Shown: positions 21,585-34,156 of the stretch, in pieces
Numbering within the stretch: the stretch's first letter is position 1
Layout: every line of letters starts with the position of its first letter
Assembly (NCBI RefSeq): GCF_947623445.1
Contig: NC_135243.1
Location: 18,236,479-18,300,478, forward strand
Reading direction: 5' to 3'
Origin: Clavelina lepadiformis
Lineage: Eukaryota; Chordata; Ascidiacea; Aplousobranchia; Clavelinidae
DNA length: 64,000 nt
Made by a program: the position numbers and the translations under genes
The notes under the pieces: generated by a model
The model's input: only the letters and a program-made list of their open reading frames with translations
Told to the model about the DNA's origin: nothing
Databases searched by the model: none

Positions 21585-23495
21585 CGATTGCATAGGAGGT
21601 TTGACAAAGGCAAACAGTTGCTATAAATTTGATTGAAATATACAGCATGACTAAAATGCTTACAACACCCGGTATTCCCAGGCGGTCACCCATCCAAGTA
21701 CTAACCGGGCCCGAGGTTGCTTAACTTCCGAGATCGAACGAGATCGGGTCTACTCAACCTGGTATGGTCGTAGGCGAATTCAAAAGAAAGAAAATGGCCT
21801 TTTCAATTATAATTCGATTGCATAGGAAATTCAAAAGCACAAACAGTTGCTAGAAATTTGATTGAAATATACAGCATGACTAAAATGCTTACAACACCCG
21901 GTATTCCCAGGCGGTCACCCATCCAAGTACTAACCGGGCCCGAGGTTGCTTAACTTCCGAGATCGAACGAGATCGGGTCTACTCAACCTGGTATGGTAGT
22001 AGGCGATTTCAAAAGAAAGACAATGGCTTTTTCAATTATAATTCGATTGCATAGGAAGTTTGACAACAGCAAACAGTTGCCAGAAATTTGATTGAAATAT
22101 ACAGCATGACTAAAATGCTTACAACACCCGGTATTCCCAGGCGGTCACCCATCCAAGTACTAACCGGGCCCGAGGTTGCCTAACTTCCGAGATCGAACGA
22201 GATTGGGTCTACTCAACCTGGTATGGTCGTAGGCGAATTCAAAAGAAAAAAAATGGCTTTTTCACTTATAATTCGATTGCATAGGAAATTCAAAAGCGCA
22301 AACAGTTGCTAGAAATTTGATTGAAATATACAGCATGACTAAAATGCTTACAACACCCGGTATTCCCAGGCGGTCACCCATCCAAGTACTAACCGGGCCC
22401 GAGGTTGCCTAACTTCCGAGATCGAACGAGATCGTGTCTACTCAACCTGGTATGGTCGTAGGCGAATTCAATAGAAAGAAAATGGCTTTTTCAATTATAA
22501 TTCGATTGCATAGGAAATTCAAAAGCGCAAACAGTTGCTAGAAATTTGATTGAAATATACAGCATGACTAAAATGCTTACAACACCCGGTATTCCCAGGC
22601 GGTCACCCATCCAAGTACTAACCGGGCCCGAGGTTGCTTAACTTCCGAGATCGAACGAGATCGGGTCTACTCAACCTGGTATGGTCGTAGGCGATTTCAA
22701 AAGAAAGAAAATGGCCTTTTCAATTATAATTCGATTGCATAGGAAATTCAAAACACAAACAGTTGCTATAAATTTGATTGAAATATACAGCATGACTAAA
22801 ATGCTTACAACACCCGGTATTCCCAGGCGGTCCCCCATCCAAGTACTAACCGGGCCCGAGGTTGCTTAACTTCCGAGATCGAACGAGATCGGGTCTACTC
22901 AACCTGGTATGGTCGTAGGCGATTTCAAAAGAAAGAAAATGGCTTTTTCAATTATAATTCGATTGCATAGGAAGTTTGACAAAGGCAAACAGTTGCTATA
23001 AATTTTATTGAAATATACAGCATGACTAAAATGCTTACAACACCCGGTATTCCCAGGCGGTCACCCATCCAAGTACTAACCGGGCCCTAGGTTGCTTAAC
23101 TTCCGAGATCGAACGAAATCGGGTCTACTCAACCTGGTATGGTCGTAAGCGATTTCAAAAGAAAGAAAATGGCTTTTTAAATTATATTAATTCGATTGCA
23201 TAGGAAGTTTGATAAAGGCAAACAGTTGCTATAAATTTGATTGAAATATACAGCATGACTAAAATGCTTACAACACCCGGTATTCCCAGGCGGTCACCCA
23301 TCCAAGTACTAACCGGGCCCGAGGTTGCTTAACTTCCGAGATCGAACGAGATCGGGTCCACTCAACCTGGTATGGTCGTAGGCGATTTCAAAAGAAAGAA
23401 AATGGCCTTTTCAATTATAATTCGATTGCATAGGAAGTTTGACAAAGGCAAACAGTTGCTAGAAATTTGATTGAAATATACAGCATGACTAAAAT

Positions 23496-23613
23496 GCTTA
23501 CAACACCCGGTATTCCCTGGCGGTCACCCATCCAAGTACTAAACGGGCCAGAGATAGCTTAACTTCCGAGATCGAACGAGATCGGGTCTACTCAACCTGG
23601 AATGGTCGTAGGC
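23496..23613 (-). pseudogene. 5S copy 103, A58T/C60T/G64T class
   Basis: The full set with A13T, plus G71T and T96A. G71T is shared only with copy 110 at 25105, marking the 1,608-bp duplication. Confidence 0.7.
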
Positions 23614-25104
23614 GATTTCAAAAAAAAGAAAATGGCCTTTTCAATTATAATTCGATTGCATAGGAAATTCAAAAACGCAAACAGTTGCTATAAATTTGAT
23701 TGAAATATAGTGCATGACTAAAATGCTTACAACACCCGGTATTCCCAGGCGGTCACCCATCCAAGTACTAACCGGGCCCTAGGTTGCTTAACTTCCGAGA
23801 TCGAACGAGATCGGGTCTACTCAACCTGGTATGGTCGTAAGCGATTTCAAAAGAAAGAAAATGGCTTTTTCAATTATAATTCGATTGCATAGGAAATTCA
23901 AAAAAGAAACAGTTGCTAGAAATTTGATTGAAATATACAGCATGACTAAAATGCTTACAACACCCGGTATTCCCAGGCGGTCACCCATACAAGTACTAAC
24001 CGGGCCCGAGGTTGCTTAACTTCCGAGATCGAACGAGATCGGGTCTACTCAACCTGGTATGGTCGTAGGCGATTTCAAAAGAAAGAAAATGGCCTTTTCA
24101 ATTATAATTCGATTGCATAGGAAGTTTGACAAAGGCAAACAGTTGCTAGAAATTTGATTGAAATATACAGCATGACTAAAATGCTTACAACACCCGGTAT
24201 TCCCAGGCGGTCACCCATCCAAGTACTAACCGGGCCCGAGGTTGCTTAACTTCCGAGATCGAACGAGATCGGGTCTACTCAACCTGGTATGGTCGTAGGC
24301 GATTTCAAAAGAAAGAAAATGGCCTTTTCAATTATAATTCGATTGCATAGGAAATTCAAAACTCAAACAGTTGCTATAAATTTGATTGAAATATACAGCA
24401 TGACAAAAATGCTTACAACACCCGGTATTCCCAGGCGGTCACCCATCCAAGTACTAACCGGGCCCGAGGTTGCTTAACTTCCGAGATCGAACGAGATCGG
24501 GTCTACTCAACCTGGTATGGTCGTAGGCGATTTCAAAAGAAAGAAAATGGCTTTTTCAATTATAATTCGATTGCATAGGAAGTTTGACAAAGGCAAACAG
24601 TTGCTATAAATTTTATTGAAATATACAGCATGACTAAAATGCTTACAACACCCGGTATTCCCAGGCGGTCACCCATCCAAGTACTAACCGGGCCCTAGGT
24701 TGCTTAACTTCCGAGATCGAACGAAATCGGGTCTACTCAACCTGGTATGGTCGTAAGCGATTTCAAAAGAAAGAAAATGGCTTTTTAAATTATATTAATT
24801 CGATTGCATAGGAAGTTTGATAAAGGCAAACAGTTGCTATAAATTTGATTGAAATATACAGCATGACTAAAATGCTTACAACACCCGGTATTCCCAGGCG
24901 GTCACCCATCCAAGTACTAACCGGGCCCGAGGTTGCTTAACTTCCGAGATCGAACGAGATCGGGTCCACTCAACCTGGTATGGTCGTAGGCGATTTCAAA
25001 AGAAAGAAAATGGCCTTTTCAAATTATAATTCGATTGCATAGGAAGTTTGACAAAGGCAAACAGTTGCTAGAAATTTGATTGAAATATACAGCATGACTA
25101 AAAT

Positions 25105-25222
25105 GCTTACAACACCCGGTATTCCCAGGCGGTCACCCATCCAAGTACTAAACGGGCCAGAGATAGCTTAACTTCCGAGATCGAACGAGATCGGGTCTAC
25201 TCAACCTGGAATGGTCGTAGGC
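25105..25222 (-). pseudogene. 5S copy 110, A58T/C60T/G64T class
   Basis: The duplicate of copy 103: it shares G71T but lacks T96A, so T96A arose after the duplication. Confidence 0.7.
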
Positions 25223-26481
25223 GATTTCAAAAAAAAGAAAATGGCCTTTTCAATTATAATTCGATTGCATAGGAAATTCAAAAACGCAAACAGTTGCTAT
25301 AAATTTGATTGAAATATAGTGCATGACTAAAATGCTTACAACACCCGGTATTCCCAGGCGGTCACCCATCCAAGTACTAACCGGGCCCTAGGTTGCTTAA
25401 CTTCCGAGATCGAACGAGATCGGGTCTACTCAACCTGGTATGGTCGTAAGCGATTTCAAAAGAAAGAAAATGGCTTTTTCAATTATAATTCGATTGCATA
25501 GGAAATTCAAAAAAGAAACAGTTGCTAGAAATTTGATTGAAATATACAGCATGACTAAAATGCTTACAACACCCGGTATTCCCAGGCGGTCACCCATACA
25601 AGTACTAACCGGGCCCGAGGTTGCTTAACTTCCGAGATCGAACGAGATCGGGTCTACTCAACCTGGTATGGTCGTAGGCGATTTCAAAAGAAAGAAAATG
25701 GCCTTTTCAATTATAATTCGATTGCATAGGAAGTTTGACAAAGGCAAACAGTTGCTAGAAATTTGATTGAAATATACAGCATGACTAAAATGCTTACAAC
25801 ACCCGGTATTCCCAGGCGGTCACCCATCCAAGTACTAACCGGGCCCGAGGTTGCTTAACTTCCGAGATCGAACGAGATCGGGTCTACTCAACCTGGTATG
25901 GTCGTAGGCGATTTCAAAAGAAAGAAAATGGCTTTTTCAATTATAATTCGATTGCATAGGAAGTTTGACAAAGGCAAACAGTTGCTATAAATTTGATTGA
26001 AATATACAGCATGACTAAAATGCTTACAACACCCGGTATTCCCAGGCGGTCCCCCATCCAAGTACTAACCGGGCCCGAGGTTGCTTAACTTCCGAGATCG
26101 AACGAGATCGGGTCTACTCAACCTGGTATGGTCGTAGGCGATTTCAAAAGAAAGAAAATGGCTTTTTCAATTATAATTCGATTGCATTGGAAGTTTGACA
26201 AAAGCAAACAGTTGCTAGAAATTTGATTGAAATATACAGCATGACTAAAATGCTTACAACACCCGGTATTCCCAGGCGGTCACCCATCCAAGTACTAACC
26301 GGGCCCGAGGTTGCTTAACTTCCGAGATCGAACGAGATCGGGTCTACTCAACCTGGTATGGTAGTAGGCGATTTCAAAAGAAAGACAATGGCTTTTTCAA
26401 TTATAATTCGATTGCATAAGAAGTTTGACAACAGCAAACAGTTTCCAGAAATTTGATTGAAATATACAGCATGACTAAAAT

Positions 26482-26599
26482 GCTTACAACACCCGGTATT
26501 CCCAGGCGGTCTCCCATCCAAGTACTAACCGGGCCCGAGGTTGCCTAACTTCCGAGATCGAACGAGATTGTGTCTACTCAACCTGGTATGGTCGTAGGC
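26482..26599 (-). rRNA. 5S rRNA gene copy 116 with A88
   Basis: It shares A88 and the GATTGTG change with copy 88 but has the ordinary 3' side, so the two are related by exchange. Confidence 0.9.
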
Positions 26600-27399
26600 G
26601 ATTTCAAAAGAAAGAAAATGGCTTTTTCAATTATAATTCGATTGCATAGGAAGTTTGACAAAGGCAAACAGTTGCTATAAATTTGATTGAAAAATACAGC
26701 ATGACTAAAATGCTTACAACACCCGGTATTCCCAGGCGGTCACCCATCCAAGTACTAACCGGGCCCGAGGTTGCTTAACTTCCGAGATCGAACGAGATCG
26801 GGTCTACTCAACCTGGTATGGTCGTAGGCGATTTCAAAAGAAAGAAAATGGCCTTTTCAATTATAATTCGATTGCATAGGAAATTCAAAACTCAAACAGT
26901 TGCTATAAATTTGATTGAAATATACAGCATGACTAAAATGCTTACAACACCCGGTATTCCCAGGCGGTCCCCCATCCAAGTACTAACCGGGCCCGAGGTT
27001 GCTTAACTTCCGAGATCGAACGAGATCGGGTCTACTCAACCTGGTATGGTCGTAGGCGATTTCAAAAGAAAGAAAATGGCTTTTTCAATTATACTTCGAT
27101 TGCATAGGAAGTTTGACAAAGGCAAACAGTTGCTATAAATTTGATTGAAATATACAGCATGACTAAAATGCTTACAACACCCGGTATTCCCAGGCGGTCA
27201 CCCATCCAAGTACTAACCGGGCCCGAGGTTGCTTAACTTCCGAGATCGAACGAGATCGGGTCCACTCAACCTGGTATGGTCGTAGGCGATTTCAAAAGAA
27301 AGAAAATGGCCTTTTCAAATATAATTCGATTGCATAGGAAGTTTGACAAAGGCAAACAGTTGCTAGAAATTTGATTGAAATATACAGCATGACTAAAAT

Positions 27400-27517
27400 G
27401 CTTACAACACCCGGTATTCCCAGGCGGTCACCCATCCAAGTACTAACCGGGCCAGAGATAGCTTAACTTCCGAGATCGAACGAGATCGGGTCTACTCAAC
27501 CTGGAATGGTCGTAGGC
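27400..27517 (-). pseudogene. 5S copy 120, A58T/C60T/G64T class
   Basis: The full set with A13T. It stands next to the first box A deletion gene (27629). Confidence 0.7.
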
Positions 27518-27628
27518 GATTTCAAAAAAAAGAAAATGGCCTTTTCAATTATAATTCGATTGCATAGGAAATTCAAAAACGCAAACAGTTGCTATAAATT
27601 TGATTGAAATATAGTGCATGACTAAAAT

Positions 27629-27745
27629 GCTTACAACACCCGGTATTCCCAGGCGGTCACCCATCCAAGTACTAACCGGGCCCTAGGTTGTTTACTTCCG
27701 AGATCGAACGAGATCGGGTCTACTCAACCTGGTATGGTCGTAAGC
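27629..27745 (-). pseudogene. 5S copy 121, box A 1-base deletion class, first member
   Basis: The gene is 117 bp: one T of T52-T53 is missing and G56 is A, giving GGAAGTAAACAACC in place of GGAAGTTAAGCAACC. Both changes lie in box A. C63A and C3T are also present; C3T restores helix I pair 3-116. It is the leftmost of 20 members and lies beside the damaged copy 120. Confidence 0.7.
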
Positions 27746-27855
27746 GATTTCAAAAGAAAGAAAATGGCTTTTTCAATTATAATTCGATTGCATAGGAAAT
27801 TCAAAAAAGAAACAGTTGCTAGAAATTTGATTGAAATATTCAGCATGACTAAATT

Positions 27856-27973
27856 GCTTACAACACCCGGTATTCCCAGGCGGTCACCCATACAAGTACT
27901 AACCGGGCCCGAGGTTGCTTAACTTCCGAGATCGAACGAGATCGGGTCTATTCAACCTGGTATGGTCGTAGGC
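27856..27973 (-). rRNA. 5S rRNA gene copy 122 with broken terminator
   Basis: The RNA-like strand after the gene reads GCAATTTAG, leaving T3 instead of T4. Related genes at 30838 and 34267 keep T4, so the change is private. Read-through into the spacer would be expected if the gene is active. Confidence 0.9.
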
Positions 27974-28544
27974 GATTTCAAAAGAAAGAAAATGGCCTTT
28001 TCAATTATAATTCGATTGCATAGGAAGTTTGACAAAGGCAAACAGTTGCTAGAAATTTGATTGAAATATACAGCATGACTAAAATGCTTACAACACCCGG
28101 TATTCCCAGGCGGTCACCCATCCAAGTACTAACCGGGCCCGAGGTTGCTTAACTTCCGAGATCGAACGAGATCGGGTCTACTCAACCTGGTATGGTCGTA
28201 GGCGATTTCAAAAGAAAGAAAATGGCCTTTTCAATTATAATTCGATTCCATAGGAAGTTTGACAATGGCAAACAGTTGCTAGAAATTTGATTGAAATATA
28301 CAGCATGACTAAAATGCTTACAACACCCGGTATTCCCAGGCGGTCACCCATAAAAGTACTAACCGGGCCCGAGGTTGCCTAACTTCCGACATCGAACGAA
28401 ATCGGGTCTACTTAACCTGGTATGGTCGTAGGCGAATTCAAAAGAAAGAAAATGGCCTTTTCAGTTATAATTCGATTGCATAAGAAATTCAAAAACACAA
28501 ACAGTTGCTAGAAATTTGATTGAAATATACAGCATGACTAAAAT

Positions 28545-28662
28545 CCTAACAACACCCGGTATTCCCAGGCGGTCACCCATACAAGTACTAACCGGGCCCG
28601 AGGTTGCTTAACTTCCGAGATCGAACGAGATCGGGTCTACTCAACCTGGTATGGTAGTAGGC
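28545..28662 (-). pseudogene. 5S copy 125, damaged 3' end class
   Basis: A member with G7T and G82T, paired with the G81T/G82T gene at 28316. It lies 12 kb from the nearest member to its left. Confidence 0.75.
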
Positions 28663-30381
28663 GATTTCAAAAGAAAAAAAATGGCTTTTTCAATTATAAT
28701 TCGATTGCATAGGAGGTTTGACAAAGGCAAACAGTTGCTATAAATTTGATTGAAATATACAGCATGACTAAAATGCTTACAACATCCGGTATTCCCAGGC
28801 GGTCACCCATCCAAGTACTAACCGGGCCCGAGGTTGCCTAACTTCCGAGATCGAACGAGATCGGGTCTACTCAACCTGGTATGGTCGTAGGCGAATTCAA
28901 AAGAAAGAAAATGGCCTTTTCAATTATAATTCGATTGCATAGGAAATTCAAAAGCGCAAACAGTTGCTAGAAATTTGATTGAAATATACAGCATGACTAA
29001 AATGCTTACAACACCCAGTATTCCCAGGCGGTCACCCATCCAAGTACTAACCGGGCCCGAGGTTGCTTAACTTCCGAGATCGAACGAGATCGGGTCTACT
29101 CAACCTGGTATGGTCGTAGGCGATTTCAAAAGAAAGAAAATGGCTTTTTCAATTATAATTCGATTGCATTGGAAGTTTGACAACGGCAAACAGTTGCTAG
29201 AAATTTGATTGAAAAATACAGCATGACTAAAATGCTTACAACACCCGGTATTCCCAGGCGGTCACCCATCCAAGTACTAACCGGGCCCGAGGTTGCTTAA
29301 CTTCCGAGATCGAACGAGATCGGGTCTACTCAACCTGGTATTGTAGTAGGCGATTTCAAAAGAAAGACAATGGCTTTTTCAATTATAATTCGATTGCATA
29401 GGAAGTTTGACAACAGCAAACAGTTGCCAGAAATTTGATTGAAATATACAGCATGACTAAAATGCTTACAACACCCGGTATTCCCAGGCGGTCACCCATC
29501 CAAGTACTAACCGGGCCCGAGGTTGCTTAACTTCCGAGATCGAACGAGATCGGGTCTACTCAACCTGGTATGGTCGTAGGCGAATTCAAAAGAAAGAAAA
29601 TGGCTTTTTCAATTATAATTCGATTGCATAGGAAATTCAAAAGCGCAAACAGTTGCTAGAAATTTGATTGAAATATACAGCATGACTAAAATGCTTACAA
29701 CACCCGGTATTCCCAGGCGGTCACCCATCCAAGTACTAACCGGGCCCGAGGTTGCCTAACTTCCGAGATCGAACGAGATCGGGTCTACTCAACCTGGTAT
29801 GGTCGTAGGCGAATTCAATAGAAAGAAAATGGCCTTTTCAATTATAATTCGATTGCATAGGAAATTCAAAAGAGCAAACAGTTGCTAGAAATTTGATTGA
29901 AATATACAGCATGACTAAAATGCTTACAACACCCGGTATTCCCAGGCGGTCCCCCATCCAAGTACTAACCGGGCCCGAGGTTGCTTAACTTCCGAGATCG
30001 AACGAGATCGGGTCTACTCAACCTGGTATGGTCGTAGGCGATTTCAAAAGAAAGAAAATGGCTTTTTCAATTATAATTCGATTGCATAGGAAGTTTGACA
30101 AAGGCAAACAGTTGCTATAAATTTGATTGAAATATACAGCATGACTAAAATGCTTACAACACCCGGTATTCCCAGGCGGTCACCCATCCAAGTACTAACC
30201 GGGCCCGAGGTTGCTTAACTTCCGAGATCGAACGAGATCGGGTCCACTCAACCTGGTATGGTCGTAGGCGATTTCAAAAGAAAGAAAATGGCCTTTTCAA
30301 ATATAATTCGATTGCATAGGAAGTTTGACAAAGGCAAACAGTTGCTAGAAATTTGATTGAAATATACAGCATGACTAAAAT

Positions 30382-30499
30382 GCTTACAACACCCGGTATT
30401 CCCAGGCGGTCACCCATCCAAGTACTAACCGGGCCAGAGATAGCTTAACTTCCGAGATCGAACGAGATCGGGTCTACTCAACCTGGAATGGTCGTAGGC
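30382..30499 (-). pseudogene. 5S copy 133, A58T/C60T/G64T class
   Basis: The full set with A13T, followed by the 117-bp gene at 30611. It repeats at 33811, +3,429 bp. Confidence 0.7.
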
Positions 30500-30610
30500 G
30501 ATTTCAAAAAAAAGAAAATGGCCTTTTCAATTATAATTCGATTGCATAGGAAATTCAAAAACGCAAACAGTTGCTATAAATTTGATTGAAATATAGTGCA
30601 TGACTAAAAT

Positions 30611-30727
30611 GCTTACAACACCCGGTATTCCCAGGCGGTCACCCATCCAAGTACTAACCGGGCCCTAGGTTGTTTACTTCCGAGATCGAACGAGATCGGG
30701 TCTACTCAACCTGGTATGGTCGTAAGC
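30611..30727 (-). pseudogene. 5S copy 134, box A deletion class
   Basis: 117 bp, with C63A and C3T. It stands between copy 133 and a gene with an ATTCAAAAAAG spacer, as copy 121 does. Confidence 0.7.
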
Positions 30728-31756
30728 GATTTCAAAAGAAAGAAAATGGCTTTTTCAATTATAATTCGATTGCATAGGAAATTCAAAAAAGAAACAGTTG
30801 CTAGAAATTTGATTGAAATATTCAGCATGACTAAAATGCTTACAACACCCGGTATTCCCAGGCGGTCACCCATACAAGTACTAACCGGGCCCGAGGTTGC
30901 TTAACTTCCGAGATCGAACGAGATCGGGTCTACTCAACCTGGTATGGTCGTAGGCGATTTCAAAAGAAAGAAAATGGCCTTTTCAATTATAATTCGATTG
31001 CATAGGAAGTTTGACAAAGGCAAACAGTTGCTAGAAATTTGATTGAAATATACAGCATGACTAAAATGCTTACAACACCCGGTATTCCCAGGCGGTCACC
31101 CATCCAAGTACTAACCGGGCCCGAGGTTGCTTAACTTCCGAGATCGAACGAGATCGGGTCTACTCAACCTGGTATGGTCGTAGGCGATTTCAATAGAAAG
31201 AAAATGGCCTTTTCAATTATAATTCGATTGCATAGGAAATTCAAAAGAGCAAACAGTTGCTAGAAATTTGATTGAAATATACAGCATGACTAAAATGCTT
31301 ACAACACCCGGTATTCCCAGGCGGTCCCCCATCCAAGTACTAACCGGGCCCGAGGTTGCTTAACTTCCGAGATCGAACGAGATCGGGTCTACTCAACCTG
31401 GTATGGTCGTAGGCGATTTCAAAAGAAAGAAAATGGCTTTTTCAATTATAATTCGATTGCATTGGAAGTTTGACAAAGGCAAACAGTTGCTATAAATTTG
31501 ATTGAAATATACAGCATGACTAAAATGCTTACAACACCCGGTATTCCCAGGCGGTCACCCATCCAAGTACTAACCGGGCCCGAGGTTGCTTAACTTCCGA
31601 GATCGAACGAGATCGGGTCCACTCAACCTGGTATGGTCGTAGGCGATTTCAAAAGAAAGAAAATGGCCTTTTCAAATATAATTCGATTGCATAGGAAGTT
31701 TGACAAAGGCAAACAGTTGCTAGAAATTTGATTGAAATATACAGCATGACTAAAAT

Positions 31757-31874
31757 GCTTACAACACCCGGTATTCCCAGGCGGTCACCCATCCAAGTAC
31801 TAACCGGGCCAGAGATAGCTTAACTTCCGAGATCGAACGAGATCGGGTCTACTCAACCTGGAATGGTCGTAGGC
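31757..31874 (-). pseudogene. 5S copy 139, A58T/C60T/G64T class
   Basis: The full set with A13T, followed by the 117-bp gene at 31986. It lies six units after copy 133. Confidence 0.7.
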
Positions 31875-31985
31875 GATTTCAAAAAAAAGAAAATGGCCTT
31901 TTCAATTATAATTCGATTGCATAGGAAATTCAAAAACGCAAACAGTTGCTATAAATTTGATTGAAATATAGTGCATGACTAAAAT

Positions 31986-32102
31986 GCTTACAACACCCGG
32001 TATTCCCAGGCGGTCACCCATCCAAGTACTAACCGGGCCCTAGGTTGTTTACTTCCGAGATCGAACGAGATCGGGTCTACTCAACCTGGTATGGTCGTAA
32101 GC
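31986..32102 (-). pseudogene. 5S copy 140, box A deletion class
   Basis: 117 bp, with C63A and C3T. The next gene (32214) carries T114G. Confidence 0.7.
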
Positions 32103-32901
32103 GATTTCAAAAGAAAGAAAATGGCTTTTTCAATTATAATTCGATTGCATAGGAAATTCAAAAACGCAAACAGTTGCTATAAATTTCATTGAAATATTCA
32201 GCATGACTAAAATGCTTCCAACACCCGGTATTCCCAGGCGGTCACCCATACAAGTACTAACCGGGCCCGAGGTTGCTTAACTTCCGAGATCGAACGAGAT
32301 CGGGTCTACTCAACCTGGTATGGTCGTAGGCGATTTCAAAAGAAAGAAAATGGCCTTTTCAATTATAATTCGATTGCATAGGAAGTTTGACAAAGGCAAA
32401 CAGTTGCTAGAAATTTGATTGAAATATACAGCATGACTAAAATGCTTACAACACCCGGTATTCCCAGGCGGTCACCCATCCAAGTACTAACCGGGCCCGA
32501 GGTTGCTTAACTTCCGAGATCGAACGAGATCGGGTCTACTCAACCTGGTATGGTCGTAGGCGATTTCAAAAGAAAGAAAATGGCCTTTTCAATTATAATT
32601 CGATTGCATAGGAAATTCAAAACTCAAACAGTTGCTATAAATTTGATTGAAATATACAGCATGACTAAAATGCTTACAACACCCGGTATTCCCAGGCGGT
32701 CACCCATCCAAGTACTAACCGGGCCCGAGGTTGCTTAACTTCCGAGATCGAACGAGATCGGGTCTACTCAACCTGGTATGGTCGTAGGCGATTTCAAAAG
32801 AAAGAAAATGGCTTTTTCAATTATAATTCGATTGCATTGGAAGTTTGACAAAAGCAAACAGTTTCCAGAAATTTGATTGAAATATACAGCATGACTAAAA
32901 T

Positions 32902-33009
32902 GCTTACAACACCCGGTATTCCCAGGCGGTCACCCATCCAAGTACTAACCGGGCCCGAGGTTGCCTAACTTCCGAGATCGGGTCTACTCAACCTGGTATG
33001 GTCGTAGGC
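32902..33009 (-). pseudogene. 5S copy 144, 10-bp internal deletion
   Basis: 108 bp, with the same breakpoint, on a GCCTAAC background with a GAATTC flank. The next gene carries C105T, an order kept in three later copies. Confidence 0.85.
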
Positions 33010-33810
33010 GAATTCAAAAGAAAGAAAATGGCCTTTTCAATTATAATTCGATTGCATAGGAAATTCAAAAGCGCAAACAGTTGCTAGAAATTTGATTGAA
33101 ATATACAGCATGACTAAAATGCTTACAACACCCAGTATTCCCAGGCGGTCACCCATCCAAGTACTAACCGGGCCCGAGGTTGCTTAACTTCCGAGATCGA
33201 ACGAGATCGGGTCTACTCAACCTGGTATGGTCGTAGGCGATTTCAAAAGAAAGAAAATGGCTTTTTCAATTATAATTCGATTGCATTGGAAGTTTGACAA
33301 AGGCAAACAGTTGCTAGAAATTTGATTGAAAAATACAGCATGACTAAAATGCTTACAACACCCGGTATTCCCAGGCGGTCACCCATCCAAGTACTAACCG
33401 GGCCCGAGGTTGCTTAACTTCCGAGATCGAACGAGATCGGGTCTACTCAACCTGGTATGGTAGTAGGCGATTTCAAAAGAAAGACAATGGCTTTTTCAAT
33501 TATAATTCGATTGCATAGGAAGTTTGACAACAGCAAACAGTTGCCAGAAATTTGATTGAAATATACAGCATGACTAAAATGCTTACAACACCCGGTATTC
33601 CCAGGCGGTCACCCATCCAAGTACTAACCGGGCCCGAGGTTGCTTAACTTCCGAGATCGAACGAGATCGGGTCCACTCAACCTGGTATGGTCGTAGGCGA
33701 TTTCAAAAGAAAGAAAATGGCCTTTTCAAATATAATTCGATTGCATAGGAAGTTTGACAAAGGCAAACAGTTGCTAGAAATTTGATTGAAATATACAGCA
33801 TGACTAAAAT

Positions 33811-33928
33811 GCTTACAACACCCGGTATTCCCAGGCGGTCACCCATCCAAGTACTAACCGGGCCAGAGATAGCTTAACTTCCGAGATCGAACGAGATCGG
33901 GTCTACTCAACCTGGAATGGTCGTAGGC
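33811..33928 (-). pseudogene. 5S copy 148, A58T/C60T/G64T class
   Basis: The 15-unit duplicate of copy 133, followed by the 117-bp gene at 34040. Confidence 0.7.
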
Positions 33929-34039
33929 GATTTCAAAAAAAAGAAAATGGCCTTTTCAATTATAATTCGATTGCATAGGAAATTCAAAAACGCAAACAGT
34001 TGCTATAAATTTGATTGAAATATAGTGCATGACTAAAAT

Positions 34040-34156
34040 GCTTACAACACCCGGTATTCCCAGGCGGTCACCCATCCAAGTACTAACCGGGCCCTAGGTT
34101 GTTTACTTCCGAGATCGAACGAGATCGGGTCTACTCAACCTGGTATGGTCGTAAGC
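34040..34156 (-). pseudogene. 5S copy 149, box A deletion class
   Basis: 117 bp, with C63A and C3T; the 15-unit duplicate of copy 134. Confidence 0.7.

Larger units (their letters stand above)
18223..22692 (-). rRNA. 5S rRNA genes, copies 80-99
   Basis: Genes start at 18223, 18451, 18681, 18911, 19141, 19371, 19601, 19830, 20058, 20287 (108 bp), 20507, 20737, 20970, 21200, 21429, 21658, 21887, 22117, 22346 and 22575; all others are 118 bp. The copy at 19830 stands where the series 19141-19601 predicts a damaged 3'-end gene, but carries a normal GTAAGC end, as if converted or recombined. The copy at 20058 has A88, as in vertebrates. The copy at 20737 has C3T and the long 115-bp spacer. Damaged copies at 20287 and 21200 have their own entries. 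Confidence 0.95.
22921..25909. repeat. 7-unit tandem duplication, offset 1,608-1,609 bp
   Basis: 22,921-24,300 matches 24,529-25,909. Private marks shared are the ACGAAATCGG gene change and TTTTATTG spacer change (23033, 24641) and G71T (23496, 25105). Confidence 0.9.
22803..27517 (-). rRNA. 5S rRNA genes, copies 100-120
   Basis: Twenty-one genes of 118 bp start at 22803, 23033, 23266, 23496, 23725, 23953, 24183, 24411, 24641, 24874, 25105, 25334, 25562, 25792, 26022, 26252, 26482, 26712, 26940, 27170 and 27400. Copies 101-106 reappear as 108-113 at +1,608/1,609 bp and share private changes. Genes at 23033, 23725, 24641 and 25334 carry C3T and C63A at full length. Damaged copies at 23496, 25105 and 27400 are listed separately. 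Confidence 0.95.
27629..33698 (-). rRNA. 5S rRNA genes, copies 121-147
   Basis: Genes start at 27629 (117 bp), 27856, 28086, 28316, 28545, 28775, 29004, 29234, 29464, 29693, 29922, 30152, 30382, 30611 (117), 30838, 31068, 31297, 31527, 31757, 31986 (117), 32214, 32444, 32672, 32902 (108), 33121, 33351 and 33581; the rest are 118 bp. The box A deletion class first appears here. The copy at 29004 is the first with C105T, shared by seven later copies (33121, 36549, 43182, 47763, 54169, 56688, 59207). The copy at 32214 has T114G, which breaks pair 5-114. Confidence 0.95.
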
